From positions 2,820,853 to 2,884,852 of the forward strand of contig KL647293.1 of assembly GCA_000727475.1 (NCBI GenBank): 64,000 nt of DNA, written 5' to 3'. Shown here one piece after another: positions 1 through 13,100 of the stretch. The notes beneath the pieces were generated by a model. The model did not search any database. It was not told the origin of the DNA and saw only the letters and a list, made by a program, of their open reading frames with translations. The stretch is from Sarcocystis neurona (taxonomy: Eukaryota > Apicomplexa > Conoidasida > Eucoccidiorida > Sarcocystidae). The position numbers were made by a program, and so were the translations under genes. How positions within the stretch are numbered: the first letter of the stretch is position 1; every line of letters starts with the position of its first letter.

Positions 1-355
1 TGTGCATGTACATATATATATATATATATATGTATACGTGTGTATGTGTATATGTTTACATAGGGATGTATACGTACGTATGCATGTATGTACAGGTGTA
101 CATATATATAGATGTATATATGTGTATATGTGTATATGGGTATATGTACATGTTGATTTATATGTAGAGACATGTGCGTATATATATATATATGTATATG
201 TGTACAGAAGTGTGTACGTAGATACGAATATGTGTGTAGGGACGTATATGTATATGTGTCTGTGTGTGTACATGTGTGGATAAATGTCTATTTGAATATA
301 TGTATATACGCACATATGTGTACACGTGCATAAATGTATACACGTATATGTACGT
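1..355. repeat. TG/TA-rich simple repeat
   Basis: Alternating purine-pyrimidine DNA made of TATATA, TGTATA and TACGTA words with no uniform unit. The reading frames across it encode only Tyr/Val/Ile/Cys/His repeats and are not genes. The same composition recurs in the large introns downstream. Confidence 0.85.
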
Positions 356-3300
356 ACGGCGTCTGCATATTTCTAAGTGGATTATTGAAGTTTTGATTAC
401 CCCTGTTCTAGGTGTTACCGAGGGCAGGACCCCTAGCCGACGGCGGCTTTAAATATGTGTCTGCGCGCTTCTTTTTAAGAAACGCATACTACGCAGGAAT
501 GTAGGCGGACATGCAGAGTGAGACGACAGCTGATTTCAACATGGAAAGACGTCCGCAACGAATTACTCAAAGGAAAAAAAGACGCAAAACTACACGTATG
601 TATATAACCGGCCACAAGCGTTTGTGCACGTACACAGCAGGGTGTGTAGGGGCAACACAAGGCAGAGATGAGCCAAGCAGTAGCTGCAAGGGCGTGAGGG
701 TCCTGCGTTTGTGTCTGAGGACGCCAGTGCTTCCCATTTAAAAGTCGTTGAGTGACAAAGGAGCAGACCAACGGGCATATTTGTTTCGGCTAACGAGGTG
801 TGCCCCTAGATACGTCGAACTCATACTTGCTTGCTCTGCATGCGAGCAGACGTATCCACACAGCGGCACGTACAGACGCACGTGTTCGCATCCGTCACAG
901 CCAAGTCACGCCTGTGCGTAGGCCCAGACAATAATAAATGCACTCCAGCATGCATTGACCTTTTTCACAAACGTGTACGTACATATTAATTTCATTGTTC
1001 AGGTCTCTGTACACCTTCCTCTGTCTCTCTCTCTCCCTATACACCTGTGTATGTACACATTTGTATACTGTTTCTAGGGGTAAACGCATATATTGGTGCA
1101 CACACACCTACATGTAAAAATGCCGGAACACATCTGAATCCGAAGAAATATATGTCACTCCTTCATGTGATCATGAATAAACACGTCGACATTGAGTGGC
1201 ACGTATTTGCTCACATAAAAAGACAGAGAAACAAAAACCTGCTCACATCTAGACTTTTGACTCTTTTCCTCTCTGCCTGTCTCTCTCTGCGATGTTTGTG
1301 TATATGCGTGTGTGTAGTGTTGCGTGTGTGTACACTTTCAGCACATTATATATGTATACAAATACTAACTTCCATCTAATATCTGCACTTACCCTTTGCT
1401 CTCTCCGACTCTTTCAAGCTTTCCCTAAATGTATACGATTACGCAGAGATTCAGACAGGTATCCGGAGAAACACGTGGAGTTTCGTCGGTATCTCTGTGT
1501 CCGCGCAAACTACTCCGTCTCTTCCTACGTAGTGAGTGAGTCGACGAGATGAGTTTCCAAGCTGAACTACCCATGCCTGCAAAGTAAAGAGTACGTGAGT
1601 AAGCAAAAAAGTGAAGCTCTAGATGGTTTTGCACGTGCCGAGAGGACTAACGGCTGAATAACGTATGGAAACTTAGTTGAGTAAATAAACAGGGTAGTGG
1701 TGTGCGGAGATACGAAGGATGCCGGCATAGACAGAAAAGTGTCTGATACAGTTGGTCCATTTGTAGAAAAACACAGAGATACTACGTTGGTGAAGAAATC
1801 ACCTAGTAGCTTACCACCGAGTACAATGAAAGCGAACAACAATTAGACGATAAGAAGGTTGTTCAACAAGCCGTCAACGTCCACGTGGGAAAAGGTAAGA
1901 GAATGTTCAGTCGCGAGCAAGAGCCGATATCTAGCCCTCTGTCTTTATGGCGAACGACGGAGTGAGCCCCACATTAGTGACGGATAGCTCGGTGAATAAG
2001 TTTTTGTCGGCCAACAAGAAGGCATAGTAAGGCAAATGACTGTAAACGAGTGCGGAAAAGGTAACACAGTTACACCCCTGCAGACGTGACAGGGCGACGG
2101 AGGCAAGAGTGGAGGGCACCGTAACAAGTAAATGCGCATCCTGTGTACGAGTCTGCAGGGAATGAATTGTTGACGATGCAGTAGTGATTCCTGATGATTA
2201 AATAATGAAGCCAATGAAATCTTAAAGTACAAATTAGTGATTCCACGTGCATCTGAATAGCTGAGCTATGAGCAACCAGGGGTGCGTCACTGTACAACTC
2301 TTAATGAATGAGGAATGCGCGAGTCAGAAAAAAAAAATCACACGAGGATTGACACGGTGATTCAAGCAGATGCACACTTTAGTGCCACGAAAACAGTCTG
2401 CTTTGTACGGTTTCCGGATAAAGTGACGGCTCGCATCTATACATGTACCGCTGAGGAAGCCATCTAACAGGAAGTCTTGACAGGAGAACAGACCACGTTT
2501 GTATTCATAACGCCGGTGAAGAAGAAATATCGCTACGGTCGGTGTCGACACTAGTGAGCAGGACTTAGTAGACAAAAGGAAAGCATTTTTTTTGCGTAAA
2601 CACAGGTTCTATGCCTTATCGAAAGAAGGAATATTTTCCTCCATCACAAGCAATCGTGCGATTCCTTTTTCGGAAATACAGTCGTTCCTGTGGCGTCATC
2701 ATTAGGCAGTCAGTTCCAAGCAAAGTAGTTTTCACCTGGTTCATCAACGCCTTAACGCCTCACAATCGCTGGAACCGCCGTTCAGCTACACCGTCTTGGG
2801 GTATTTTGTCTAAAGATGTGCTGGGTAGCGTTCACTTGAAGTCGCACAAGTATCCTTCTTGCCCTTAATTTCGAACAGCACTGCTTTTTGAATTACAAGC
2901 AACCGACACTACAGAAAAAGGAGCTCTTATTCAGCTCGACGTCTGAATACCCGAACCACATACACCATGTCACTCTTGCAGATTGATAGACGAAGATAAT
3001 GAACACCCTATTGTAGGACTCAACGGTGCGCATTAGTACGTGAAATCCTGCAAGTCGCCCAGTGCTGCAGTGGGGGGATTATGCGTGTCTGTTTCTGTAC
3101 GCGTCTGATACTGGAAACTTTGTTTGAAGATTCCCCAGCTGACAGGCGCTGTTACACGTCACTAACCGACTGCGAAAGACTACTATATCGCCTACAGGTC
3201 AGTGCTTGTTCGTGTCTCCTTGGTTCTTATTGTTCACAGACTGACGGTAGATACACATAGATACACACGTGATAACTTAAGTTGGTTATGTATGCAGGCG

Positions 3301-4883
3301 TGTTACAAGCATACGTGGAAATCTGTGTTTACATATATATATATCTATAGGTCTATACACGTAAGTGTTGTGACCATTACACTGGTGTTTACAATAGGAT
3401 CCACTTGTGCATGACTTTTGTGGAAATCTTTGAAAAGCCGTGTATGTCCACAAGCGATTCTCGTCCGGTGTGCGGGTTGGCCAATCGATAACGACTGTAA
3501 AGCAGTACGTCACAACCTCCCTGCCCTTCAGGCTGCTGTTTTAGTTGAGGCCCACCACGGAGACACGCGACCACGCAAGCGTCCAAAGCCCTACCAAAAC
3601 AGTCATCCTACGGCTTTCTGATACAGTCCCACACGAGTGACAGTTTTTAATGTCCTTCAATATAAGCACCGTGTGAAGCTGATCAATTTGTCTTTCAAAT
3701 TTCACGTTCTGTAGTTCTTGGCCAGCAAGTATGTGCGGTTTATCGATGACGCGACGGAGTAGAAAACGTAAAACAAAACTTTTCTTAAAGTGTCGACTTT
3801 CAGTCTCAAAGAAGGAAACACAAAAATTTCGTTCATTACGTGGAGCGTGTATTGAACGAAGGGCACACGTCTGCTGGTAAAAGAAAGGAGAGATGGACGG
3901 CATGCAGAGCACCACATTAGCAGCTCTGAGACAACGACGTGCAGCTATAAGGTGCAGATGAGAAGGCGAACTCAGCTAGTAAGAGGAGTAGTGCAGACAA
4001 CCAAGGCGCTCCAGCGGCTGTAGCATAGACTTGCCTATTCTAAAGAGTTTCCACTTGCACCCGTTGATCAGACGTACACACACACGATGATACGAGAAGT
4101 GAGGTGTGTAACATCAGTATTACTGGTTGTAGTTTAGTGTCACTTATGATGGTTGACTGTTCTCAATACGATAGTCAAACCAGCCGGTTCACCGGCAAGG
4201 GTAGTTGTTCGAAAGTATCAATGACATTACAAATGAAACTGACTAATTACTTCGGATGAAAGGTGTCCACGTACGCTTTTAACGAGTTCCCATGGTGGAG
4301 CTGAATCATGCGTATAAGACCCTCACTTCACCTGATAAAGTCTGACTCAACGTTACGAGTAGACTGTCGGACAGCTTTGAAGCTGATATGTCAAACCAGA
4401 GGATAGTATCTACGCTGGAAAAGAAATCCTCCTTTGCACTAACGGCGGTAGAAATAGTGGCCGGCGTGGTAGTGGTGGTCGTCATAGCAACTGAAACAGG
4501 AGCAGTCGTGCCTGAAATTGTACAGCAGAATGCCATCAGAGCAGGAAAAGTGTCGATCATTAATCTTAGCAGAAACTCTGCTTGTACGACACCCAATAGG
4601 ACGACATTTTCTGATATGGCGTAGGCTCATACAATTCCATTAGACGGCGCTGTGAGTGTGAGGTGGAAGGCATTTATTTTATCCCCTTTTTCTGTTGTCG
4701 AAGACACGTGAGACTGAATGTTTACACAGGCAAGACCAGAAGTTGGGGACACCTTGTGCCGCTGTCATTGATGTATCTTCCTACAAAAACGGCAGCTTTC
4801 TTTTGTCTGCAGCCTATTTCTTCCAGAGGTTATCGTCCCCGGCTGAAAGGCCGTTCGCTGTTGGCGTATACGCAAGACGTAAA
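356..4883. other. No confident gene; mixed-complexity DNA
   Basis: Open frames are all short (under about 125 codons), lack recognisable domains and overlap on both strands. TG-rich patches lie at 1040-1110 and 1290-1370. A minus-strand frame at 4306-4596 has a Thr-rich, Ser-rich composition (six consecutive Thr) and could be an exon fragment, but nothing confirms it. Confidence 0.5.
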
Positions 4884-7800
4884 TCAACTGACAGCGCACG
4901 TAGACTTGCCGAGATTGATGCCAGTCGTGTCAGTCCTTTCAAACGTTGCACAAAAACCGGGCAGGAAAACGTGTATACAGATAGAATCTAGGAAGGGTAC
5001 ACTGCAGGGGGCACCTTCGTGATACCTGCAGTGCAAGCAGGGATAAACAGAGTTCCGTGTGCGCGGCATCCCTGCGAAGAGTGATTAAAACGCTTCTAAG
5101 CAGTATGCCAAAAAAAATTGTAAAAAGTAACTTACGTCACCTCTGCGCTCTAATAAAGGAATTCAGGCCTTATCAGTTAAAGCTGCAGATTGAGTTTGTG
5201 ACGGTTGTAATCAGAGGTCGCTGTTCTCGTCATCCAGAAGAAAGAACCGTATAACTGTTCGTCTTGCATGGCTGTATATGAATTGGTTGTCTCCCTAGCG
5301 AAGCCCACCGAATGTAACGGTGCCTTTTGAAGATAGCAGCCAACGCTTATAATTTTCAATGGGCAAAACCCGGCCTGTTTTGCGCGCGTGTTTCTTGTGT
5401 TCCTGCATTGCTGGCGACCTTAGTGCTTGTGCAGTGGTTGCCCCTACGTCTGCAGTTGCTCTGCTTGAGGCAGAAGGCGCTGCTGCTGCTCTTGTTGCTG
5501 GTCGTCCGGTCGAGTTTTGCACTGCAGGTGCTTTGATTTAATAAAGAATCTTGAGACAGCAGTGTACTCGTTGATGAGCAGATGCCAAGAGAAATCTTCA
5601 GAGACGCTTCTCTCACTGCAGCAGCCGTAACCCCGCCGCTGACACGTCTGTATCAACAACATGCAGGGTATGCTATTAAAAGTGTAAATATATATGATCA
5701 ATGCGAGAAGACGCATTAGAGCGAAAATCTCCAGTACTCTGCAACAGAAGGGACCTCACGCTTGACGTTGCGTTCAACAATAAGTAGGGACACAGCAGAC
5801 AGATATGTGATTAGAACCGCGTCAACACTAACAAGTTGAGAGCAGCGTTTCCCACACGATGCAGTTACCTGTCCTTCATCAGCTGCGCTTTTGTCATATA
5901 CCTTTGCTCTCTCAATATAACTAAGCACCTGTGATGAGTATCCTACAGACCGTACGGCGAACCTGAGCAGCCAAGGAGTTGCCTGACTACTGTGGATAAG
6001 GCGTGACGGGTTCGGAATCACGTTCTTAGCAAAAAGCCACAAGTTTGCGGTGTGTGTACAGCCCAACTCACTACAGAAACATTCTGCTTGCTGAAAATAG
6101 TTTAAGGCGTTTTGCAGAAATGTACGCAAGATGCAGAAGACAGAAGAGTACAAATCCGGATTGCTCAGACAGTGCGAAACCTTGTCAGGTGAACTGCAAG
6201 CTTCCGTAAACAGATCGAGTTATGTTGTGGCGGCGACATACAATTTGCACACTGCGGAGGGGATGGAGGGGCAAAAATTCGCCGCATTACCAGTACGACG
6301 ATACAAGTCACCAACGGCCAGCACTACATAGACGGGCACAACAGAATGTCAGCCATTCGAAAAAGTGACGCAGAGGGCGCATTCCTCTCTGACGTTATAC
6401 GCAGCGGGTCGCCTAAGGCGTGACGTTGAGCTGGCATTTGGTCTGTGTGTATAGCTCTACCAGCAGCGCGCTTGACACTTCAAGTAAGAAACTCTGAATT
6501 CCCGCAGCATGTATGATCATTTATACGTGCATGCCACAGTTTAAAGGAGACAGGGGATTTGGTGGTCCCTGAAATCCTCACTGGTATACACTGGTTGCTT
6601 GAAGTTGTATAAAGTTGTCATTGTTCGTGCGCGCGAACTGCCCTCTTCGCAGTGCGCTACAAAGCGCACAGGAGTGGAGAAAGCGACTCCGCATGTGGTG
6701 GTGTCTTGCGGGAAAGGAAAATTCGGTGCCTCGATTGTGGCCCTCGAATCCTTACACACATTAAAACGCAGCGTCATACAGTACTCACAGAATCAAATGT
6801 TATGATCGTAGATGTATCCTGGATGACATAACAATAACTTGGAATGATATACCGTTGCGCACGTCCGCATGGGGCCAGTATCGACCCCGAAAACTTGTCT
6901 TCTGGCCCTCGCCGCGGAAAGAACCTTCACGTCTCCTGCGTAACTGGTTTGTCTTCCTCCGGTTTCTTCCGTCTTCTATCATTACGACATCTGTCCCTTT
7001 TCACTTTGTCGTTGCTCTTTATTGGGCCAGTTTGTAACTCTTTGTCTTCGAACATCTCGGTACTTCGGCATTTGTAGCCGTTGGTAGTCAGTCTCTTCAC
7101 AGGGTGCACCTGCAAGACGTCCTCCACGAGAAAGGTCCGACGAAGATCGGCTGCTATGGTGGACGTACTTTCGCATTTCGTATTTTGCCGCACATTATGC
7201 CCGTCTTCTTCTTCCTTTTTTGATCTCTTGCACATCCTACTTCGCAGCTTTCGGTGCCCGTCTGCATCATGTGCTTTCGTTATTCCCCTGCCCCTATACT
7301 GTGTTCCTCCTTGCCGCTGCCTTGTCGCCTTTCTAGTCGTTTTTTCTACTTCGTGCTCTATCATTTCCTGCCCTCTGGCATGCAACGCGTCACAGTGTGC
7401 TATTAATTGCAGTGCACCGCCTAAGGCTACTCGCCAACACCGAGCAGCGTTGTAGCTGCGTAATTCCTCTTTTCTGCTCGCATCTTTTGCAGTTGTAAGC
7501 ATGAAAAAGAATTTGTTTGACACTTTCCTCTAGCAGCGCTACAGACACCCGTTTACGAGAACAGTGATTCGGGATGCCTCCCCAACAGCGGCAGATTCGG
7601 TGCGTCCCCAGTTCACTACCGCACACGTGTTTGCAGCATCAAATAGCAGTTCTATGCGGAAGTCGTGTTGGATCTCTTCGCTCATAAGCGCCTGCACCAG
7701 TATTATCTGCACAAATCACAGGGAACAAACTGGAGTCGCCAGATTTCGGGCAGTAGCTGCTCCACCAGCAGCACCGGCTGCAAGTGATCGCAGCCCGGGA

Positions 7801-8868
7801 TAGCGTGGAAGCAATAACGACGCCAACTTCCGTAGCTGGGTGCGAACGCCGCGGCCAGAGAAAGACTGCTGACGGCGGTGCAGCACCAGCAAATGTTTCT
7901 CAGTCCTCACGAGCCGCAGCAAGTGATGACTATGCATGTTTGTGCCGCTTTTTCAACAGCTGCTCTGAGGGCACGTGAAATCAAAAACTCTTTTGTATCC
8001 ATTTTGAGACGATCGCAGCTGCAGTACTCTTCTGCTTGCATTTGCACTACCGCTGAAGTTACACTAGAGAATACGCGTATATCTACGTACGATAAACCTT
8101 TGTACGTAGTCGTGTACGTACACACATATATATACGTGTGCAACTTTCTGCGCGTGGAAATCCGCGTACGTACGTACATGTGTACATATGTAGACACACG
8201 TGTACGGACGACTACAAAACTCTCACGCGCTAGGAGACCAAACAGCGCCTGTTGCTGAACGGTTCGTATGCAAGAGCAACAGTCGCGTTTATGGAAAGGC
8301 AACAGCAGCTGCGGATTTCTCTTCTCGCGTCTACTACACCACCGACTACTCTTCTGATGGGCGTGGGATAGACACACGCACATTTGTGTTAGCACGTTAC
8401 TGTCACTCTTCACAAAGTCTATCTCTTCTTTTCCTTCGTAGTAGATATACATGTGTAGGAACCCCCACGCACACACGCCGTATACATGAAATACCTATAT
8501 ACTGCAATCCACATGAGTATACACATAGATAAGCAGACAGCCACACCTATATGTATGTATGCGAATTTCTGTAGAAAAAACACTAGACACCCCTGTGTAG
8601 GAAGGGAGTAAGAGGGAGACAAATATGTGTACAACGACGTTTGTGTGGTCAGTAAATAAAGATAAGTAGTATAGTGTGTGTAAGCCTAGAAGAAGAATTT
8701 CACAGGTAATTTTGCAGTCGCGGCCAGTATCCAGTTGTCGCCTTTTACAGCGGAATTACCTGCAAGTGTTGACTTACACATTGACTCAGAATCTATTATT
8801 GAGCTGCTTATCTCTTCACAGGGAGGGAGAGAATGAGAGAATTTTGCTGGTGATTGCGCTTTAAACAC
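4884..8868 (-). CDS. Unresolved multi-exon gene on the minus strand (exon set only)
   Basis: Several minus-strand segments look like exons. A possible first exon, 8868-8778, begins MFKAQSPAKF and ends at a GTAAGT donor. Exon 8353-8227 ends at GTGAGA in phase 1, and exon 8052-7911 starts after TTCAG in phase 1, so the two join cleanly; the second ends at GTGAGG. Further candidates are a 198-codon frame at 7523-6927 rich in Lys/Arg/Glu, exon 6090-5869 (TTTTCAG acceptor, CAG/GTAACT donor, 74 codons, phase 0), a Gln-rich exon 5521-5448 (phase 0 to 2), and a frame from about 5026 to a stop at 4884. The links between 7911 and 6090 are not resolved, and this could be two genes. No domain is recognised. 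It lies head to head with MIC60, about 110-270 bp away, which would suit a shared promoter. Confidence 0.35.
8060..8226. repeat. TACGTA/TACACG repeat inside a candidate minus-strand intron
   Basis: Dense TACGTAC, ACACGTG and TATATA words fill the gap between two phase-matched exon candidates on the minus strand. Filling introns with this kind of DNA is also seen in MIC60 and GPN3. Confidence 0.6.
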
Positions 8869-9136
8869 GAAGAGCAGGGGTCGTACACTCTATATACGGG
8901 GTCTTTAGAAAAGTGTCGTTTGCCCTGTGAACACACCAGGAGAGAAAGATAGAGAGGAATTTACTGGTTGATGATCTTATATGAATGTACAGCCCTCCGG
9001 GGTGAGGGCGCTGAGTCGTCCCCAGCTGCTGCAGGCGACATCTGAGACGCTGCTGCGGCTCTTCGGTATTCGGTCTCTTTCTCTTTCTCCCTTCCACTTC
9101 TGCCTTTCCTCGCCTTTGCCTTTTTCATCTTCCGCA
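8869..9136. promoter_or_regulatory. Probable shared upstream region of MIC60 and the minus-strand gene
   Basis: This is the only non-repeat DNA between the candidate minus-strand start at 8868 and the MIC60 ATG at 9137. An in-frame upstream ATG at 8981 extends MIC60 by 52 residues, so part of this region may be coding. No core promoter element was recognised; the assignment rests on divergent gene layout only. Confidence 0.3.
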
Positions 9137-10122
9137 ATGCAGTCATTATCAATTATACTGCTGCGTTCAGCAGCCATTCGCGCCTCCGGCCCTGCATGCG
9201 GCTCTCTGCTGCTCAAGAGCACTTGCAGCGCAAGCAGCAGCAGAAGCAGCACCGGCGGAAGAAGCAGCAGCAGCCGAAACAGCAGCAACCGAAACAGCAG
9301 CAGCGGAAGCAGCAGCAGCGTCTATACCTGGGTGGTGACCTGCTGTAGAGCGCACCGCTCCCGCTGCTGCAGCTGCTTCTGCAAAACTCAGACGAGCGAC
9401 AGCGGCAGCAGCAGCAGCAGTAGTGGCGGGAGGTATTTGCTAAGGAGGAGCAGGGACAGCAGCATCCCCCTGCGTCATCACGTTTCCCGCTGGAACAGCA
9501 GCACCAGCAGCGACCTCGGGACAGTCTCGTTCAACAGCAGCAGCAGCAGCAACACCGGACTGCTGCAGTGCACAGGCGGCAGCAGCAGCAGCGATGGAGT
9601 GTTGGTCAACACTGGCAGTGAGGCATTCGACAACAACTACGTGAGCAGCAGAGTGCACGACAGAAGCAGCACCAGTAGGTTGCTCAGCAGCGGTGGCAGC
9701 AGCAGGTCGCCGAACAGCAGCAGCCGCAGACTGCTAAGCAGAAGTAGGACCAACAGCGTATTGCTGAGCAGCAGCAGTAGACTGTTTAGCAGCGGCAGCA
9801 GATTCCACAACAGCAGCAGCAGACTGCCAAAGAGCAGCAGCGTCAAGCGGCCTCCTTCGTCCTCGGGTAGGAACTTTTCAACGTGCGCGAGCAATGCACG
9901 ACCAGGGACGCCTGCGCGACTCGACGTGAAGCATCCTGCAGGCAGCAGCAGCAGCAATTCCAGCAGCAGCGGTAGCGACTACAGGGAGAGCGGCAGCAGA
10001 CAGAAGAAGAGCGGCAGCATCCCTCCACTACTGCTATGCGGCGCTGTCGCAGGTCTGGCTGCAGCAGGAGTTGTCGTTGCAATGGACGCGAAGCCTCGTC
10101 TGAAGGAGTTTCTTGTCGAGAA
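9137..10122 (+). CDS. MIC60: MIC60 exon 1: presequence, poly-Ser region, membrane helix
   Basis: The frame begins MQSLSIILLRSAAIRAS, a basic/hydrophobic presequence-like start. CAG triplets are then read as AGC, giving Ser runs for about 270 residues. It ends with a Gly/Ala-rich membrane helix and PRLKEFLVE. Of the three frames of the CAG tract, the Ser frame is favoured because it alone continues into the membrane helix. The donor is AA/GTGAGA, phase 2. The ORF opens further upstream at 8981. Confidence 0.7.
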
Positions 10123-13100
10123 GTGAGACTTTGTTTTCCTTCCGTCACCACCGCCACCACCACCCACGCGTCTCTGCATGTAGCGGGGGGGCAGGCGGAA
10201 AAAAGGAAGTTTTGGCAGCGCGCGCGCGGCTCCACGGCTAAGAAGAAAAACAGCAGCCACAGACGTTTTGTACGCAGCACCTTCAGCAAGCTCCGCCACT
10301 GCATTTCTGCAGAATTACGTAAACGTACGCGGCAGCAAAGCTGCAGAGCTTCCTGCCAGTGACTCACCGCTACACACACCTGACGAGCAGTAGTAGCAGG
10401 AGTAGTAGCCTTATACCTGAGGAGCAGTAGTAGTAGGAGCGTTACTACTCATTTTTTAGTAATATTAGTAGTAGTAGTAGTAATAGTAGTAGTAGTAGTA
10501 GCGTTGCTACTCATTTATCGTAGAAGGTAACAAACACACTTCCCCAAAGAAAAGTGTGCGACCAAGTTGCACCGCAGCCGCGCAGAGGCGGGCGAGTCGG
10601 TGACCCGCTCTCTTGCGGGCCGCCTCCCACATCTGCACGGCAGCAGCCAGTGCGACTCTCTCTCCAGCCGGACATATGTAGCTGAAGTACGAGTAGCAGC
10701 AGCAGCAGCAGCCAGGCGAGTACCTCTGTCTCTACACAAGCGTCTGTTTATCTCAGTAGCTTCTCAGGCGTGTGTAAAAGACGCATGCTGCGAGAAGGCA
10801 GCCCGCACTATCATCCTCCAGCAGGTTGGCAGCGTTGTATGCAGCAGCAAGACAGCGACTGCCACGCAGATAGATAGGCGACTGCAGGAGAAGTTGTTTG
10901 TGCCAGGGGAAGTCCCCGCGCAGCAGTTACGTCTGTTGCCACGCACGGTAGCTGCTGCTGCTGCAAAATTTCCTCGCCGCCGACGCCCGCTTCACCTGCA
11001 GCAGCTGCTTGGCAGAGCTGCAGCGCCGCTTACGTGGGCACCCAGAAACTCGAGGCGCACATGTAGAGGAAACGAGTTTGACACACACGGTGGAAAAACG
11101 TTGTCGCAGGAAGGGGAAGAGGAAGGGGACCGGGATGCTCTCCGCCAATTCTATTTTATGTGCAGCAAGGCCGCCAGAGACATAGCTGTCGTGGTGCCGT
11201 CTTGCTAGTGCTATTGCTGCTGCTGCTGTTGGATTGCTGCTGCTCTTATTGCTGCTGTTGCGGCTGCTACTATTGCTGCTGCTACTATTGCTGCTGGTTC
11301 TGTTGCCGCTGCTGCTGTTGATGTCGTGGGAGACAGCTGCGGCTCTTCTCTATTTACAGTTTTGCTGCTGCTGTTGCGGCTGCTGCTTCTCTGCCGCGGG
11401 CGCTACAACGGCTGCTACTTTGCACTGCTGTTACTCTGTGGCTGCTGCGGTTGCTGCTGCTCGGTCACCGCGGCTGTTGCTCGTCTGCGTCGCGATGGCT
11501 ACTGCTGTGAACGCTGTTGTGGGGTCGCGTGTTTGCAGCTTTCCGCGTGGCTCTGTTGTCTTCGAAAAGCGAGTGTTTCCCTTTATGCGTGCACTGCATC
11601 TGTACACCCCCTCGGCCCCCCCAGCAGCTCCTCCCGCTCTTCCCGCGGCTGCTCTTCCTGCTGCAACTGGTGCTGCTCTTCCGTCTGCAGCCGCCGTCCT
11701 TCCTGCCGGTCTTGGCGGGGAGCCAGCAACGGCACCCCTTTCGCCGGCGCAGGCAGTCGCAGCAACAGCAGCAGCAGCTGCGGCGAGAGCAACAGCTGCA
11801 CCAAGAGCAGCAACGCTTCCTCAGGAGCTGCAGCAGCTGCCGCAGCAACGGGAGGGGAAAGCCGCCTCGCTGTTAGAACGCGAAGGGAAAGCAGCAGAGC
11901 TGCTGGTGCAGCGCGAGCTGGCAAGGAAGGAGCATCAGAAGCAAGAGCAACCGTGGGAAGGAGAAGAGCGACAGGAGAAGAAAGACAGACAAAGGCAGCA
12001 ACAAGACGCACAGCAGCGGAGAGATATGGAAGAACTGCTGCATGCCTTTGGACGCCTGTCTGCCGCAGAGAAACGAGCACTTGGAATTTTTGAAGCAGCT
12101 GCAGCAGCAGTACCGTCTCCTCTGCTGCTGCTTCCCGCTGCAGCTGGTGGTGAGAAGAAGCACGACGCTCCAGTGCCTTCGCCCCCTGCTGCTGCTGTCC
12201 AGCAAAGAGCAGCTGCGCAGCAGCAAAGCCGCCAGCCGCAGCAACTCCCCTCCGCTCCAGCAGGTGCGCGTCCCCGGCATTCGTTACTTTCTTGGTTCCC
12301 CGGTTCCGCAGGGGCGCGTGTTAGTAGCCCGCGTATTCATTGGTGCATGCACATTTGTGTATGTGAAGAGACACGCACACGTGTGTTGACCTTGCATACG
12401 TGTCTACTCAGCAGTGCTACTTTTTACATACATATGTACAAACAAATCTACTTGTAAATATATGTATATATCTATTCGTACATATATATATGTGTATATA
12501 CGTATCTATTTGGATATACCTCTATACCCGTATCTTTTCATATACACACACATATACATATCTATTTATAGCTACATATATATATACACATATATATATA
12601 TATATATACATATATATATGTATATCTATACGTATGTATATATTTTGACATGTATGCCGCTTCAGTATGTGTGTGTGTGTGTGTGCGCTTATGCGTGGAT
12701 GTACACGTGGATATACGGAAGTGCGCAAGAGCGCGCGTATGGTCGTGATCCTTGCCAGTGGCGGCGTGTTTCTCTCTCTACACATATTTTTACTTGTAAC
12801 TCATTCAGCGCATATCTGTAACTTGTATCTGTTTGTATCAACCTATACACATGAGTACTTCTTTTATGTATCCATAGGTATTTACGGCTAGCTGCGTCTG
12901 TCTGTTTGTGTCTCTAGATCTCCACACAAATGCCTTATTTTTCTGTTTCTTCGCTGCACCGGTGACTTGACTGCGTCTTTTTGTTTGCTGCGTCTCTGGA
13001 GTTACATTTCTGCTTTCGTCTATCTCGACTTTCTTGTGGAAATTTCCGCGCTGCAAGTGCAGTTCGCACCAAACAAAATTACGCAGTCAGGTTTCAGCTG

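Noticed and set aside
9980..10379. Minus-strand frames opposite MIC60 exon 1
   Set aside because: They are poly-Leu/Ala/Gln mirror frames of the CAG tract. The plus frame alone leads to a presequence and membrane helix.
10567..11208. 213-codon plus frame in MIC60 intron 1
   Set aside because: Composition is Arg/Ala/Ser-rich without a family match. The phase 2 donor of exon 1 links instead to 11539, restoring the conserved post-membrane motif.
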